NCBI GenBank assembly: GCA_937890245.1
Contig: CALACF010000404.1
Coordinates: 1 to 6,135 of the forward strand
Origin: an uncultured Flavobacteriales bacterium
GTDB taxonomy: Bacteria > Bacteroidota > Bacteroidia > Flavobacteriales_D > Sanyastnellaceae
DNA: 6,135 nt
Reading direction: 5' to 3'
Notes under the pieces: model-generated
Database searches by the model: none
What the model was told of the DNA's origin: nothing
What the model saw: only the letters and a program-made list of their open reading frames with translations
Program-made: the position numbers and the translations under genes
In this document: piece by piece, positions 1-6,135 of the stretch
Layout of the letters: each line of letters opens with the position of its first letter
How positions within the stretch are numbered: position 1 is the first letter of the stretch

Positions 1-1710
1 CTCGAGCGGCTCGCGCGGAATGTAGTTCAGGTCAACGCCCGTTGCCGGGTCGTTGTACCAGATGCCCAGACGGAAATTCTCAGCACTCAGTCCGAACGCT
101 CCCAAAGAGTAAACGTTCTTCATCATGAGATCCCACAGCGGTGCAGTGTCCCCATTTTCCAAGCTCACCCGCGTGACACTGCTCTTGAGCATCTTCAGCA
201 GAAGCGCGGAAGGCGCGGCGTATCCATCTTGCGAGAGCGTTCCCACTTGATAGGTTTGCCCGCCCATCGTGTACTCAAACGCAATGCCCAATACCTCGGC
301 GTTGTTCAAAGACTGGCGCAGCGACACAAAGCCGAGCTTGTCGTTGAACGTAAATTCAGTCGCAGTCAAACGCCGGGCGTTGCCCACCCGCTCGTAGTGT
401 ATACCAGGACTATAGATCGGCTGCCCATCCACGCCTACTATGCTGCTGATGGCCGCACCCGCACCGCTGAATCCCATGACCGCAGGGTTTCCCGACATGT
501 CCATGAAGATCTCATTGTTCGCATTGTCTGGATTGCGCGCCGCGTTCACTGACAAATCCGGATCGTCCGTCAGATCTGAAATTGGCAAATCGCTCGACAT
601 ATGGTCCGGGTGCTCACCGAGGTCGGTGAAGGCGATCACGTTCCGTACGTCCTGCGTGTTTGCCTGTGTGTTGACGATATACACCTCAATCCGCGTGATG
701 CGAACCGGCGAATTCACCACCGGCAAATTCTGCATCGATTCGTCATATGTATCACGGAAATACTGCGAGAGGAAGTAGTGGCGGTTGGCCTCGTAGTCGT
801 CAGCGCGGATATCGAATTCCTGCTTCTGGGCGCCGCCTTCAACATTGATTTCCTTGCGTTCACCCTTTTGCTGGCTGAACACCGTGCTGTTGTAAACCTT
901 CCCCCATTGCGTTTCGAGTTTCACTCCGAACAGACTTTGACTGCCCTGGATCAGCGAACTGTTCAGCGGCAGCGAAATATTACCCGCCTCGATGTTCTTC
1001 AGAATATCATCCTCTTCCCCCTGGAATCCGATGTTCATCTTGTTCTCAAAGTCAAACGTTGCCTCGGTGTTGTAGTTTGTGCCAATGTTAATTTTGTCCC
1101 CGATGCTGCCATCGATCGACAACTGAATTCGCTGGTCGTAATCAAAGGTCGTGATGGCCCTGTCCTTCTCTGCAAGCCGGGGATTGTCCGTCTTCGAGTA
1201 GCGCGCTCCGATGTTCAATTGGGCTGAACCCTGCGGACGAATCTCAATCTCATTCGAACCGAAAAGTGTCTCGAAAATTTCCGAGTCAATCGTGAGTTTA
1301 GGAGCAAATCCACGATTTTCTTCGTCCTCCTCTTCCTGCATCTCATCCCAATATTCACTCAGGTTTTGGTCAATATTGTAGTCGAGAAACTCGTCCAGCG
1401 TCCAGAAGGTCGGATTGCGAAAATCCAGGGTGTCACCAAGGCGCTGACGCACGATGTATTGGCCTGTTGAGGGATCAAAGTCCACGCCATACTCCACCAC
1501 ATCGGGCCACGCCAAGCTGATGCCACCCGTCTGCTCTACAACGGCATACGGATCCTCTCCGTGCGGCATCGGGAGGTCGATGGTATCGGCTGACAACACG
1601 ATGCTGTCTGCAGAAGCATCGCCAATATTTTGGGCGCTGACAGTCGTTGTCACAGCGGCAATGGCAGCTGCAAACGCAACGAATGATGTCATTTTTTTGA
1701 TCAAGCGCAT
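1..1710 (-). CDS. sprA: SprA, T9SS outer-membrane translocon (partial, N-terminal 570 residues)
   Basis: SprA (Sov in Porphyromonas) is the very large outer-membrane beta-barrel through which T9SS cargo leaves the periplasm; it is needed for gliding motility in flavobacteria. I translated this frame by hand: it is open from ATG at 1710 to the left edge with no stop, giving 570 residues, while the family usually exceeds 2,000, so the C-terminal three quarters are missing. Residues 1-26 form a signal peptide (charged MRLIKK, hydrophobic core, cleavage expected after VSA). An acidic run, EEEDEE, lies at 126-131. Family hallmarks follow: IEIRPQGSAQL (155-165), FDYDQRIQLSIDGSIGDK (189-206), TNYNTEATFDFENKMNIGF (211-229), then a GNISLPLNSSLIQGSQSLFGVK block (243-264). 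The start lies 14 bp after the ruvA stop, with no clear Shine-Dalgarno. An in-frame ATG at codon 7 is possible but would lose the charged n-region. Identity is secure from motifs and from the ruvA-sprA gene order. Confidence 0.95.
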   Translation of the reverse strand, partial: MRLIKKMTSFVAFAAAIAAVTTTVSAQNIGDASADSIVLSADTIDLPMPHGEDPYAVVEQTGGISLAWPDVVEYGVDFDPSTGQYIVRQRLGDTLDFRNPTFWTLDEFLDYNIDQNLSEYWDEMQEEEDEENRGFAPKLTIDSEIFETLFGSNEIEIRPQGSAQLNIGARYSKTDNPRLAEKDRAITTFDYDQRIQLSIDGSIGDKINIGTNYNTEATFDFENKMNIGFQGEEDDILKNIEAGNISLPLNSSLIQGSQSLFGVKLETQWGKVYNSTVFSQQKGERKEINVEGGAQKQEFDIRADDYEANRHYFLSQYFRDTYDESMQNLPVVNSPVRITRIEVYIVNTQANTQDVRNVIAFTDLGEHPDHMSSDLPISDLTDDPDLSVNAARNPDNANNEIFMDMSGNPAVMGFSGAGAAISSIVGVDGQPIYSPGIHYERVGNARRLTATEFTFNDKLGFVSLRQSLNNAEVLGIAFEYTMGGQTYQVGTLSQDGYAAPSALLLKMLKSSVTRVSLENGDTAPLWDLMMKNVYSLGAFGLSAENFRLGIWYNDPATGVDLNYIPREPLE

Positions 1711-1712
1711 AA

Positions 1713-1729
1713 CGGTCAAATCGGTCAAA
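1713..1729 (-). repeat. Tandem 8-bp direct repeat spanning the ruvA stop and the ruvA-sprA gap
   Basis: Read on the minus strand, TTTGACCG occurs twice with one base between (TTTGACCGATTTGACCG), a period of nine bases. Each copy supplies a TGA in the ruvA frame (1727-1725 and 1718-1716), so ruvA has tandem in-frame stops separated by two codons. The second copy ends three bases before the sprA ATG. It may be a small slippage duplication that set the gene spacing. Confidence 0.55.
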
Positions 1730-2333
1730 GTCGTTTCAGGGCTTCTTTGATCAGGGGTTCAACGCCTTGGATGCCCGCCTTCAAGGCTTTGTCCAACACA
1801 GCATTGACCCGCTTTCTATCAAAACCCAGCGAGCACAAAGCTGCCAACGCATCGCGGGCCTCGGTATTGTGTGCAGTCGCAGTAGAATTTCCTGTCCCCG
1901 AGCCCCCGCTCCCTGGCGCTCCCGCCCAATCGTCTCCACCCAACTTGTCTTGCAAGTCAACAATGATGCGTTGGGCTGTTTTCGCACCGATGCCCTTGAT
2001 GGCCTTCAGGGCCGCATCATCCCCGCTTTGAATGACGGCCACAACTTCGCCCGGCGCCATGCCACTCAGAATCATCCGCGCTGTGGCCGCTCCCACGCCA
2101 CTGACACCTGTGAGCAAGACGAAGAGGTCGCGCTCGGTCTTGTCGTAAAATCCGAAGAGCAGCTGGGCGTCCTCTCGGTATACAGGGTGAATCAGCAGCC
2201 GGCCTGTCTCAAGGTTCGAAATCTGGGAGAACGTCGTCAGCGAAACGTGGACCAAATAGCCCACACCTCCACACTCGAGCACCACATAAGTGGGTGTCTT
2301 CTCGACGAACTTACCGACCAGATGATGGATCAT
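1725..2333 (-). CDS. ruvA: Holliday junction branch migration complex subunit RuvA
   Basis: RuvA binds four-way DNA junctions as a tetramer and loads the RuvB motor for branch migration in recombination and repair; it is cytoplasmic and works with RuvB and RuvC, neither of which is in this window. The product has 202 residues, full length for the family (E. coli about 203). Residues 1-62 are the OB-fold domain I, with the acidic pin pair E54-D55 in YREDA. Domain II carries two helix-hairpin-helix motifs, around 73-88 (LLTGVSGVGAATARMI) and 108-122 (ALKAIKGIGAKTAQR). A flexible Gly/Ser/Thr-rich linker spans about 132-155, and the RuvB-contacting domain III covers about 156-202. The ATG overlaps the maeB stop as ATGA, so translation is probably coupled. 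The stop TGA is followed two codons later by a second in-frame TGA, before sprA begins 14 bp downstream. Confidence 0.97.
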   Translation of the reverse strand: MIHHLVGKFVEKTPTYVVLECGGVGYLVHVSLTTFSQISNLETGRLLIHPVYREDAQLLFGFYDKTERDLFVLLTGVSGVGAATARMILSGMAPGEVVAVIQSGDDAALKAIKGIGAKTAQRIIVDLQDKLGGDDWAGAPGSGGSGTGNSTATAHNTEARDALAALCSLGFDRKRVNAVLDKALKAGIQGVEPLIKEALKRL

Positions 2334-4600
2334 GTCGTTTTTCGCTGGGCGTCAAAGGCCGCAATGCGGACCATATTTACGATTTCCCGGACGCTTGATC
2401 CGAGTTGCAAAATGTGGAATGGCTTCTTCATTCCGAGCAACACCGGCCCGTGCACTTCGAATCCACCCATTTCCTGCATCAACTTGTAGGCAATGTTGCC
2501 GGCGGCAAGGTTCGGGAAAATCAGCGTATTAACACGTCTTCCTCGCAGCGCACTGAAAGGAAAGATTTCCCCGGCGAGGTCTTCGTTAAGTGCAAAGTTT
2601 GCTTGCATCTCTCCATCGACAATCAAATCGGGATGCTCGTCGTGCAAAATCTTGACGGCCTCAGCGACCTTCTCTGCATCGGGTCCTTCGGCCGAACCAA
2701 AATTGGAATAGCTGAGCATCGCAATCCGTGGAACGATGCGAAACTCGCGCACAGCCTTCGCCGTCATCAATGTAATGTCCACCAGCTCACGCGCTGTTGG
2801 GTTGCGGTTGACCGTCGTGTCGGCAAAGAACATCGGGCCGCGTTTCGTCTGCAGTACGTACATCCCGGCGACCTTCTTCACGCCTTCTGCCATGCCGATG
2901 ATTTGCAATGCGGGCAACAAGCTCTTGCGGTAATTCCGCGTCAGGCCTGAAATCAACGCATCCGCATCTCCAACTTCGACCATCATCGACCCAAAATAAC
3001 TGCGGTGCTTCACCAGGCGTCGAGCATCCGAAAGCGTCATGCCCTTCCGCTCGCGCTTCTTGAACAGCGCATCGGCAAAGGCCTCACGGCGCTCCAACTC
3101 ACTGCGGTCCAGCGGGTCAATAATTTCCACCTCTCCAAGCTCGATGTTGTGCTCCTCGATGAGCGCCTCAATCGTCTCTCGATCGCCCAGAAGCACCGGC
3201 ATCGCCGTTCCCTGGTCACGCGCCGTTTCCGCCGCCTTCAATACCTTGTAGTGGTCCGCCTCGGCAAACACCACGCGCTTCACATCTTGCCGCGCACGAT
3301 CGCCCAAGGTTCGAATAAAGCCCGAATCAATGTCGAGTCGGCGGTTCAGCTCCATTTTATACCCATCCCAATCCCGAATCGGCGCCTGGGCAACGCCCGA
3401 ATCAATCGCGGCCTTCGCCACAGCCGGCGCCACGGTCGAAATCAAACGCGGGTCCATCGGCTTGGGAATGATGAAGTCTCGGCCGAAGGCCATCCCCCGA
3501 ATGCCATACGCTTCGTTCACCTCGTCTGGCACATTTTCCTTGGCCAACGCCGCAATCGCTCGAACGGCGGCCATCTTCATCTCGTCGTTGATCACCGTGG
3601 CACGCACGTCCATCGCCCCACGAAAAATGAACGGAAAGCCCAACACATTGTTCACCTGATTGGGGTGATCCGAGCGTCCCGTAGCCATAATCAAATCATC
3701 GCGCACGTCCATTGCCAAATCGTAGGGAATTTCCGGATCTGGATTGGCCAGTGCAAAAACGATCGGGTTCTTCGCCATGGCCGCCACCCATGCTGGCTCG
3801 ACAATATTGCCTCGGCTCAGTCCCAAGAACACGTCGGCACCCTTCATGGCCTCCGCCAAATCAGCGTACTTCTTCTTCGCTGCAAACCGCGCCTTCTTCT
3901 CGCCCAAATCCTTGCGACCCGCGTGAATATGACCCTTCGAGTCAAAGACCGCAATATTCTCAAGCCGAACCCCGAGCTGAATGTACAGCCCCATGCAAGC
4001 CATCGCAGACGCACCCGCGCCGCTGACCACCACACGCACCTTATCAATCTTCTTCTCGGCCACGTCCAACGCGTTGAGCAGTGCCGCAGAAGAAATAATT
4101 GCCGTGCCGTGCTGATCGTCGTGCATCACGGGGATGTTCAACTCCTCAACAAGTCGCCGCTCGATTTCAAATGCTTCCGGCGCCTTGATGTCCTCGAGAT
4201 TGATCCCACCAAACGTCGGGGCAATGGCCTTGACCGTTTGAACAAACAAGTCAACGTCCGTGGCGTCCACTTCTATATCGAAGCAGTCCAAATCTGCGAA
4301 CACCTTGAACAGGACACCCTTGCCCTCCATCACCGGCTTGGACGCCTCGGGTCCAATATTCCCCAAACCCAATACCGCCGTTCCGTTTGTAATCACCGCG
4401 ACCAAATTGCCCTTGGCCGTGTAACGGTAAACATCCTCGGGGTTCTTCGCAATCTCCAAGCAAGGCTCAGCCACCCCAGGCGAATACGCCAAAGACAAAT
4501 CGCGCTGCGAACTATACGGCTTGGTCGGGACGACCTCCACCTTTCCACGCCGACCTCCGCTGTGGTAGTCCAGCGCTTCCTTTCTCAGGATGCTACTCAT
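2330..4600 (-). CDS. maeB: NADP-dependent malic enzyme, hybrid type with C-terminal phosphotransacetylase-like domain
   Basis: Oxidative decarboxylation of malate to pyruvate and CO2 with reduction of NADP, a cytoplasmic source of NADPH and pyruvate. At 756 residues this is the long hybrid form. The malic enzyme part occupies about 1-425: catalytic Tyr39 in SLAYSPGVAEP, Lys94 in MEGKGVLFK, likely metal ligands E136-D137 in INLEDIKAPE and D161/D162 in MHDDQHGTA, then a Rossmann dinucleotide site GAGASA at 194-199 and FALANPDPEI at 282-291. Residues about 430-756 form the phosphotransacetylase-like domain (SYSNFGSAEGPDAEK at 630-644, PNLAAGNIAYKL at 696-707); in studied hybrids it is catalytically silent and binds acetyl-CoA for allosteric inhibition. 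No key residue appears lost. The start is 10 bp after the stop of the upstream secreted-protein gene, and its stop overlaps ruvA. NADP rather than NAD use is inferred from family type and not proven here. Confidence 0.96.
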   Translation of the reverse strand: MSSILRKEALDYHSGGRRGKVEVVPTKPYSSQRDLSLAYSPGVAEPCLEIAKNPEDVYRYTAKGNLVAVITNGTAVLGLGNIGPEASKPVMEGKGVLFKVFADLDCFDIEVDATDVDLFVQTVKAIAPTFGGINLEDIKAPEAFEIERRLVEELNIPVMHDDQHGTAIISSAALLNALDVAEKKIDKVRVVVSGAGASAMACMGLYIQLGVRLENIAVFDSKGHIHAGRKDLGEKKARFAAKKKYADLAEAMKGADVFLGLSRGNIVEPAWVAAMAKNPIVFALANPDPEIPYDLAMDVRDDLIMATGRSDHPNQVNNVLGFPFIFRGAMDVRATVINDEMKMAAVRAIAALAKENVPDEVNEAYGIRGMAFGRDFIIPKPMDPRLISTVAPAVAKAAIDSGVAQAPIRDWDGYKMELNRRLDIDSGFIRTLGDRARQDVKRVVFAEADHYKVLKAAETARDQGTAMPVLLGDRETIEALIEEHNIELGEVEIIDPLDRSELERREAFADALFKKRERKGMTLSDARRLVKHRSYFGSMMVEVGDADALISGLTRNYRKSLLPALQIIGMAEGVKKVAGMYVLQTKRGPMFFADTTVNRNPTARELVDITLMTAKAVREFRIVPRIAMLSYSNFGSAEGPDAEKVAEAVKILHDEHPDLIVDGEMQANFALNEDLAGEIFPFSALRGRRVNTLIFPNLAAGNIAYKLMQEMGGFEVHGPVLLGMKKPFHILQLGSSVREIVNMVRIAAFDAQRKTT

Positions 4601-4610
4601 AGAATCAATC

Positions 4611-5405
4611 TCAGTGTTCGATGACCAGCTTGCGGCTTTGGCTCAACTGCCCAGCCACTTCCAATGCATACACGTACACACCTGGATCGAATTCCTCGCC
4701 GTTGATCCACAGCACGCCACGTCCTTCGTTCAGCGCAATGCGTTTTACTGCGCGGCCGGTCAAATCGAGAAAAACCAAATGCCCGCCGTTCGGTGCCGTG
4801 TAGGCCAATCCAGCAAGGCCCACCACAGGATTGGGAGCAAACCCGGCAATTTCAGTCTTCATTTCTTGTACCCCCAGCACACAATTTTCAGCATCAGCAC
4901 AGTACAAGACCGTGTGACAAAGCTCATCTTGCCCTTGCCCGGTCGGGATGAAGCAGTACTCGAGCGCCGTGACGCCAGCAACCCCATTTGGATAGTAATC
5001 AGCTATGAACCACTCTTCCGTCCCTATAATGTTAAGCCCCGTGGTATCACCCGGTTGCAACGTCAATGCGAGCGGTCCAGGCGAGCTGTCCGTTCCATAA
5101 GGGAAGCAAGTCCCACCCCAGCAAAAGCGCTCATAAGCACCTTCAGCTCCAGCAACATACGGGTAGTTGAAGGGCTCGACGGTTTGCACGAAATTCCGCT
5201 CTACATAAATCGTCATTGCAACCTCGGTTGCATTGGTCACCTTCCATTCCGCAAGCAGAGGCGCTCCAACAGCCTCGCCAAAAACCTGCAAAGTCGGGTC
5301 GATCATCGTGGGCTGACTTTGAGCCAACAACCCTAAAACAAAGGAGTTCAGGAGAAATAATGCCAATGCACAAAGTACACGGCCTGATCCGGTCAAAACT
5401 TTCAT
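4611..5405 (-). CDS. Secreted protein with T9SS type A C-terminal sorting domain, function unknown
   Basis: The product has 264 residues from the preferred ATG at 5405; the frame is open to an earlier ATG at 5432, but that would put nine residues, MALAPYFRP, before the signal peptide. Residues 1-28 read as a signal peptide (MKVLTGSGRVL, then a long hydrophobic stretch ending LLA). The middle (about 30-185) looks like an all-beta, Ig-like domain and has six cysteines at about 95, 100, 151, 163, 169 and 175, suggesting extracytoplasmic disulfides; ADYYPNGVAGVTALEYCF (135-152) is typical of Bacteroidota secreted beta-sandwich modules. Residues about 189-264 are a T9SS type A sorting domain: FAPNPV start, DLTGR at 214-218, PGVYVYAL at 241-248, and a basic-hydrophobic end RKLVIEH. 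This domain targets proteins through SprA, encoded three genes downstream, and is normally cleaved on export. I recognise no enzymatic motif; an adhesive or surface role is only a guess. Confidence 0.88.
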   Translation of the reverse strand: MKVLTGSGRVLCALALFLLNSFVLGLLAQSQPTMIDPTLQVFGEAVGAPLLAEWKVTNATEVAMTIYVERNFVQTVEPFNYPYVAGAEGAYERFCWGGTCFPYGTDSSPGPLALTLQPGDTTGLNIIGTEEWFIADYYPNGVAGVTALEYCFIPTGQGQDELCHTVLYCADAENCVLGVQEMKTEIAGFAPNPVVGLAGLAYTAPNGGHLVFLDLTGRAVKRIALNEGRGVLWINGEEFDPGVYVYALEVAGQLSQSRKLVIEH

Positions 5406-5525
5406 TGGGCGAAAATACGGCGCAAGCGCCAAGCAACCTTGACAATACGCGCGCGGTTATCAAGTGCGTAATCTTGCCTATCTTTCGCATCGAATTCACC
5501 CCCGCAAGGACCTAAACCACACAAC
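5406..5525. promoter_or_regulatory. Divergent intergenic region holding both outward promoters
   Basis: These 120 bp separate two divergently transcribed genes, so promoters for both must lie here or inside the flanking coding ends. The Bacteroidota consensus is TTTG, about 19 bp, then TAnnTTTG. On the plus strand, TATCTTTC (5479-5486) and TAATCTTG (5469-5476) each match the -7 element in all but one fixed position, but neither has a good TTTG at the right distance. On the minus strand, TATTTTCG (5417-5410) is a similar one-off match only four bases before the ATG, which would leave almost no leader. AAGGA at 5506-5510 resembles a Shine-Dalgarno sequence but sits 15 bases from the rightward ATG, too far to count with confidence. 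A promoter region is certain by layout, but the exact sites are not. Confidence 0.5.
5419..5430. repeat. Perfect short inverted repeat, possible operator
   Basis: GGCGCAAGCGCC has two 5-base arms (GGCGC and GCGCC) around AA. The 2-base centre is too small for an RNA hairpin loop without opening the arms, so if it matters it would be as a symmetric protein-binding site. It lies 14 bp upstream of the preferred ATG of the leftward secreted-protein gene, next to a TATTTTCG element. Given the GC-rich composition, chance is a real alternative. Confidence 0.3.
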
Positions 5526-6135
5526 ATGAAACATTTGTACTCAGTGCTTATCGCACTCTTCATTTCAACTGCAGCCTTTGCTCAACTTCCTGACGGCAGC
5601 GTTGCACCCGACTTCACCGCTACCGACATCGACGGCGTGGAATGGAACCTTTATGATCTGCTCGACGGAGGAACTACCGTTATTATCGACTTCTACGCTA
5701 CTTGGTGTGGACCATGCTGGAGCTACCGCGCGACTGGTGCCTTGGATCAGGTCTGGGAAGAACTCGGTCCTGATGGAACAGGCGAAGTCATGATTTTCAC
5801 GATGGAGTCTGACGACGGCACCACTGCTGAGGATCTCGCTGGAACGGGCCCCAGCACAACTGGCGATTGGATCACAGGTACACCGTTCCCTATGTTTGAC
5901 GACCGCGCGAACATCTTCGACCTGTTCGAGAACACGTACTACCCTACGATCTACACGATCTGCCCGAACCACATCTTGACCGAAAGCGGCCAAGCTAACG
6001 CTGCTGGACACATCGCCACAGCTACAGCAAACTCATGTGCCGCAGCAAGCGAACCGGCTGACGCTTTCTTGCTGGACTACACAGGAGAGACTGTTGCTTG
6101 TTCTGGCGCTGCGACTGCTATGAGCGTGAGGCTGA
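5526..6135 (+). CDS. Secreted thioredoxin-fold (redoxin/TlpA-like) protein, partial at the 3' end
   Basis: The frame is open from ATG at 5526 to the right edge, giving 203 complete codons and no stop. Residues 1-19 are a signal peptide (MKHLYSVLIALF, cleavage expected after AFA). A redoxin domain follows: GSVAPDFTATDIDG at 24-37, IIDFYATWCGPCW at 53-65 with the redox pair C61 and C64, and a probable cis-proline P140 in YYPTIYTICPN. Such domains catalyse thiol-disulfide exchange, here outside the cytoplasm. Past residue 175 the text changes to DAFLLDYTGETVACSGAATAMSVRL, which resembles the start of Ig-like modules found in large Bacteroidota secreted redoxins; those often end in a T9SS sorting domain, but that end lies beyond the window. 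Asn is always AAC (6 of 6), suggesting biased, perhaps highly expressed codon use. It is transcribed away from the T9SS-cargo gene. The redoxin fold is firm; substrate and final location are not known. Confidence 0.9.
   Translation, partial: MKHLYSVLIALFISTAAFAQLPDGSVAPDFTATDIDGVEWNLYDLLDGGTTVIIDFYATWCGPCWSYRATGALDQVWEELGPDGTGEVMIFTMESDDGTTAEDLAGTGPSTTGDWITGTPFPMFDDRANIFDLFENTYYPTIYTICPNHILTESGQANAAGHIATATANSCAAASEPADAFLLDYTGETVACSGAATAMSVRL

Noticed and set aside
1..6. CTCGAG, an XhoI site, exactly at the left edge, possibly a cloning boundary.
   Set aside because: It reads in frame as the natural Leu-Glu of SprA (residues 569-570), and one hexamer at an edge is weak evidence for a clone end.
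601..1227. A 208-codon plus-strand frame.
   Set aside because: It is antisense to conserved SprA motifs and has no recognisable domain or signal; judged a shadow frame.
1767..2489. A 240-codon plus-strand frame crossing the ruvA-maeB junction.
   Set aside because: It is antisense to both genes and low in coherent protein features; RuvA in the other strand is full length with all three domains.
4601..4610. A terminator or promoter between the cargo gene and maeB.
   Set aside because: The gap is only 10 bases (GATTGATTCT on the coding strand) with no inverted repeat or promoter element.
3005..4624. A 539-codon open frame on the plus strand, long enough to be a gene.
   Set aside because: It lies wholly antisense to maeB, whose full domain structure and catalytic motifs are intact. 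Its translation is rich in His, Arg and Asn without family motifs, as expected for the reverse reading of a well-biased gene.
4590..5336. A 248-codon plus-strand frame opposite the T9SS-cargo gene.
   Set aside because: The minus-strand frame has a signal peptide and a canonical sorting domain, whereas this one has neither.
5359..5376. Cys12 of the secreted protein as a lipoprotein anchor.
   Set aside because: The residues before it (GRVLC) do not form a lipobox, and the hydrophobic core follows the cysteine instead of preceding it.
5406..5432. The upstream ATG at 5432 as start of the secreted-protein gene.
   Set aside because: It would add MALAPYFRP ahead of a standard signal peptide that begins MKV. 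The ATG at 5405 gives the typical charged start, so it is preferred, though the longer form is not excluded.
5565..6011. A 148-codon minus-strand frame opposite the redoxin.
   Set aside because: The plus-strand frame contains a signal peptide and WCGPC active site and stays open to the window edge; the minus frame shows no motifs.

Overview
The window looks like chromosomal DNA from a member of the Bacteroidota, most likely a Flavobacteriales-type marine or environmental lineage with moderately GC-rich codon use. Three things support this. There is a gene for SprA, the outer-membrane translocon of the type IX secretion system (T9SS), which is restricted to this phylum. A secreted protein carries a C-terminal T9SS sorting domain. 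The order maeB-ruvA-sprA is one I know from flavobacterial genomes. Start codons lack convincing Shine-Dalgarno sequences, which is also usual in this phylum.

Layout. Most of the window (1-5405) is one tightly packed leftward (minus-strand) gene string. In transcription order it holds a secreted protein with a T9SS sorting domain (4611-5405), the hybrid NADP-malic enzyme MaeB (2330-4600), the Holliday-junction protein RuvA (1725-2333), and the N-terminal 570 codons of sprA (1-1710, running off the left edge). The gaps are 10 bp, a 4-bp ATGA overlap and 14 bp, so co-transcription is likely. A 120-bp divergent intergenic region (5406-5525) separates this string from a rightward gene (5526 to the right edge). 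That gene encodes a secreted thioredoxin-fold protein with a WCGPC active site and is cut by the window end.

How the parts fit. SprA is the channel through which T9SS cargo crosses the outer membrane. The gene at the head of the string encodes a probable cargo of that channel. The divergent redoxin is also exported and belongs to a type of protein that often ends in a T9SS domain, but its C-terminus is outside the window. MaeB (malate to pyruvate, with NADPH) and RuvA (branch migration) are housekeeping genes that share the locus without an obvious functional link to secretion.

I see no RNA genes, CRISPR array, insertion sequence, phage gene or toxin-antitoxin module. There is no stretch over 300 bp without a gene. 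I did not find an exotic new system. The main points of interest are the cargo-translocon gene arrangement, the two exported proteins with unassigned roles, and a few small sequence features at gene junctions.
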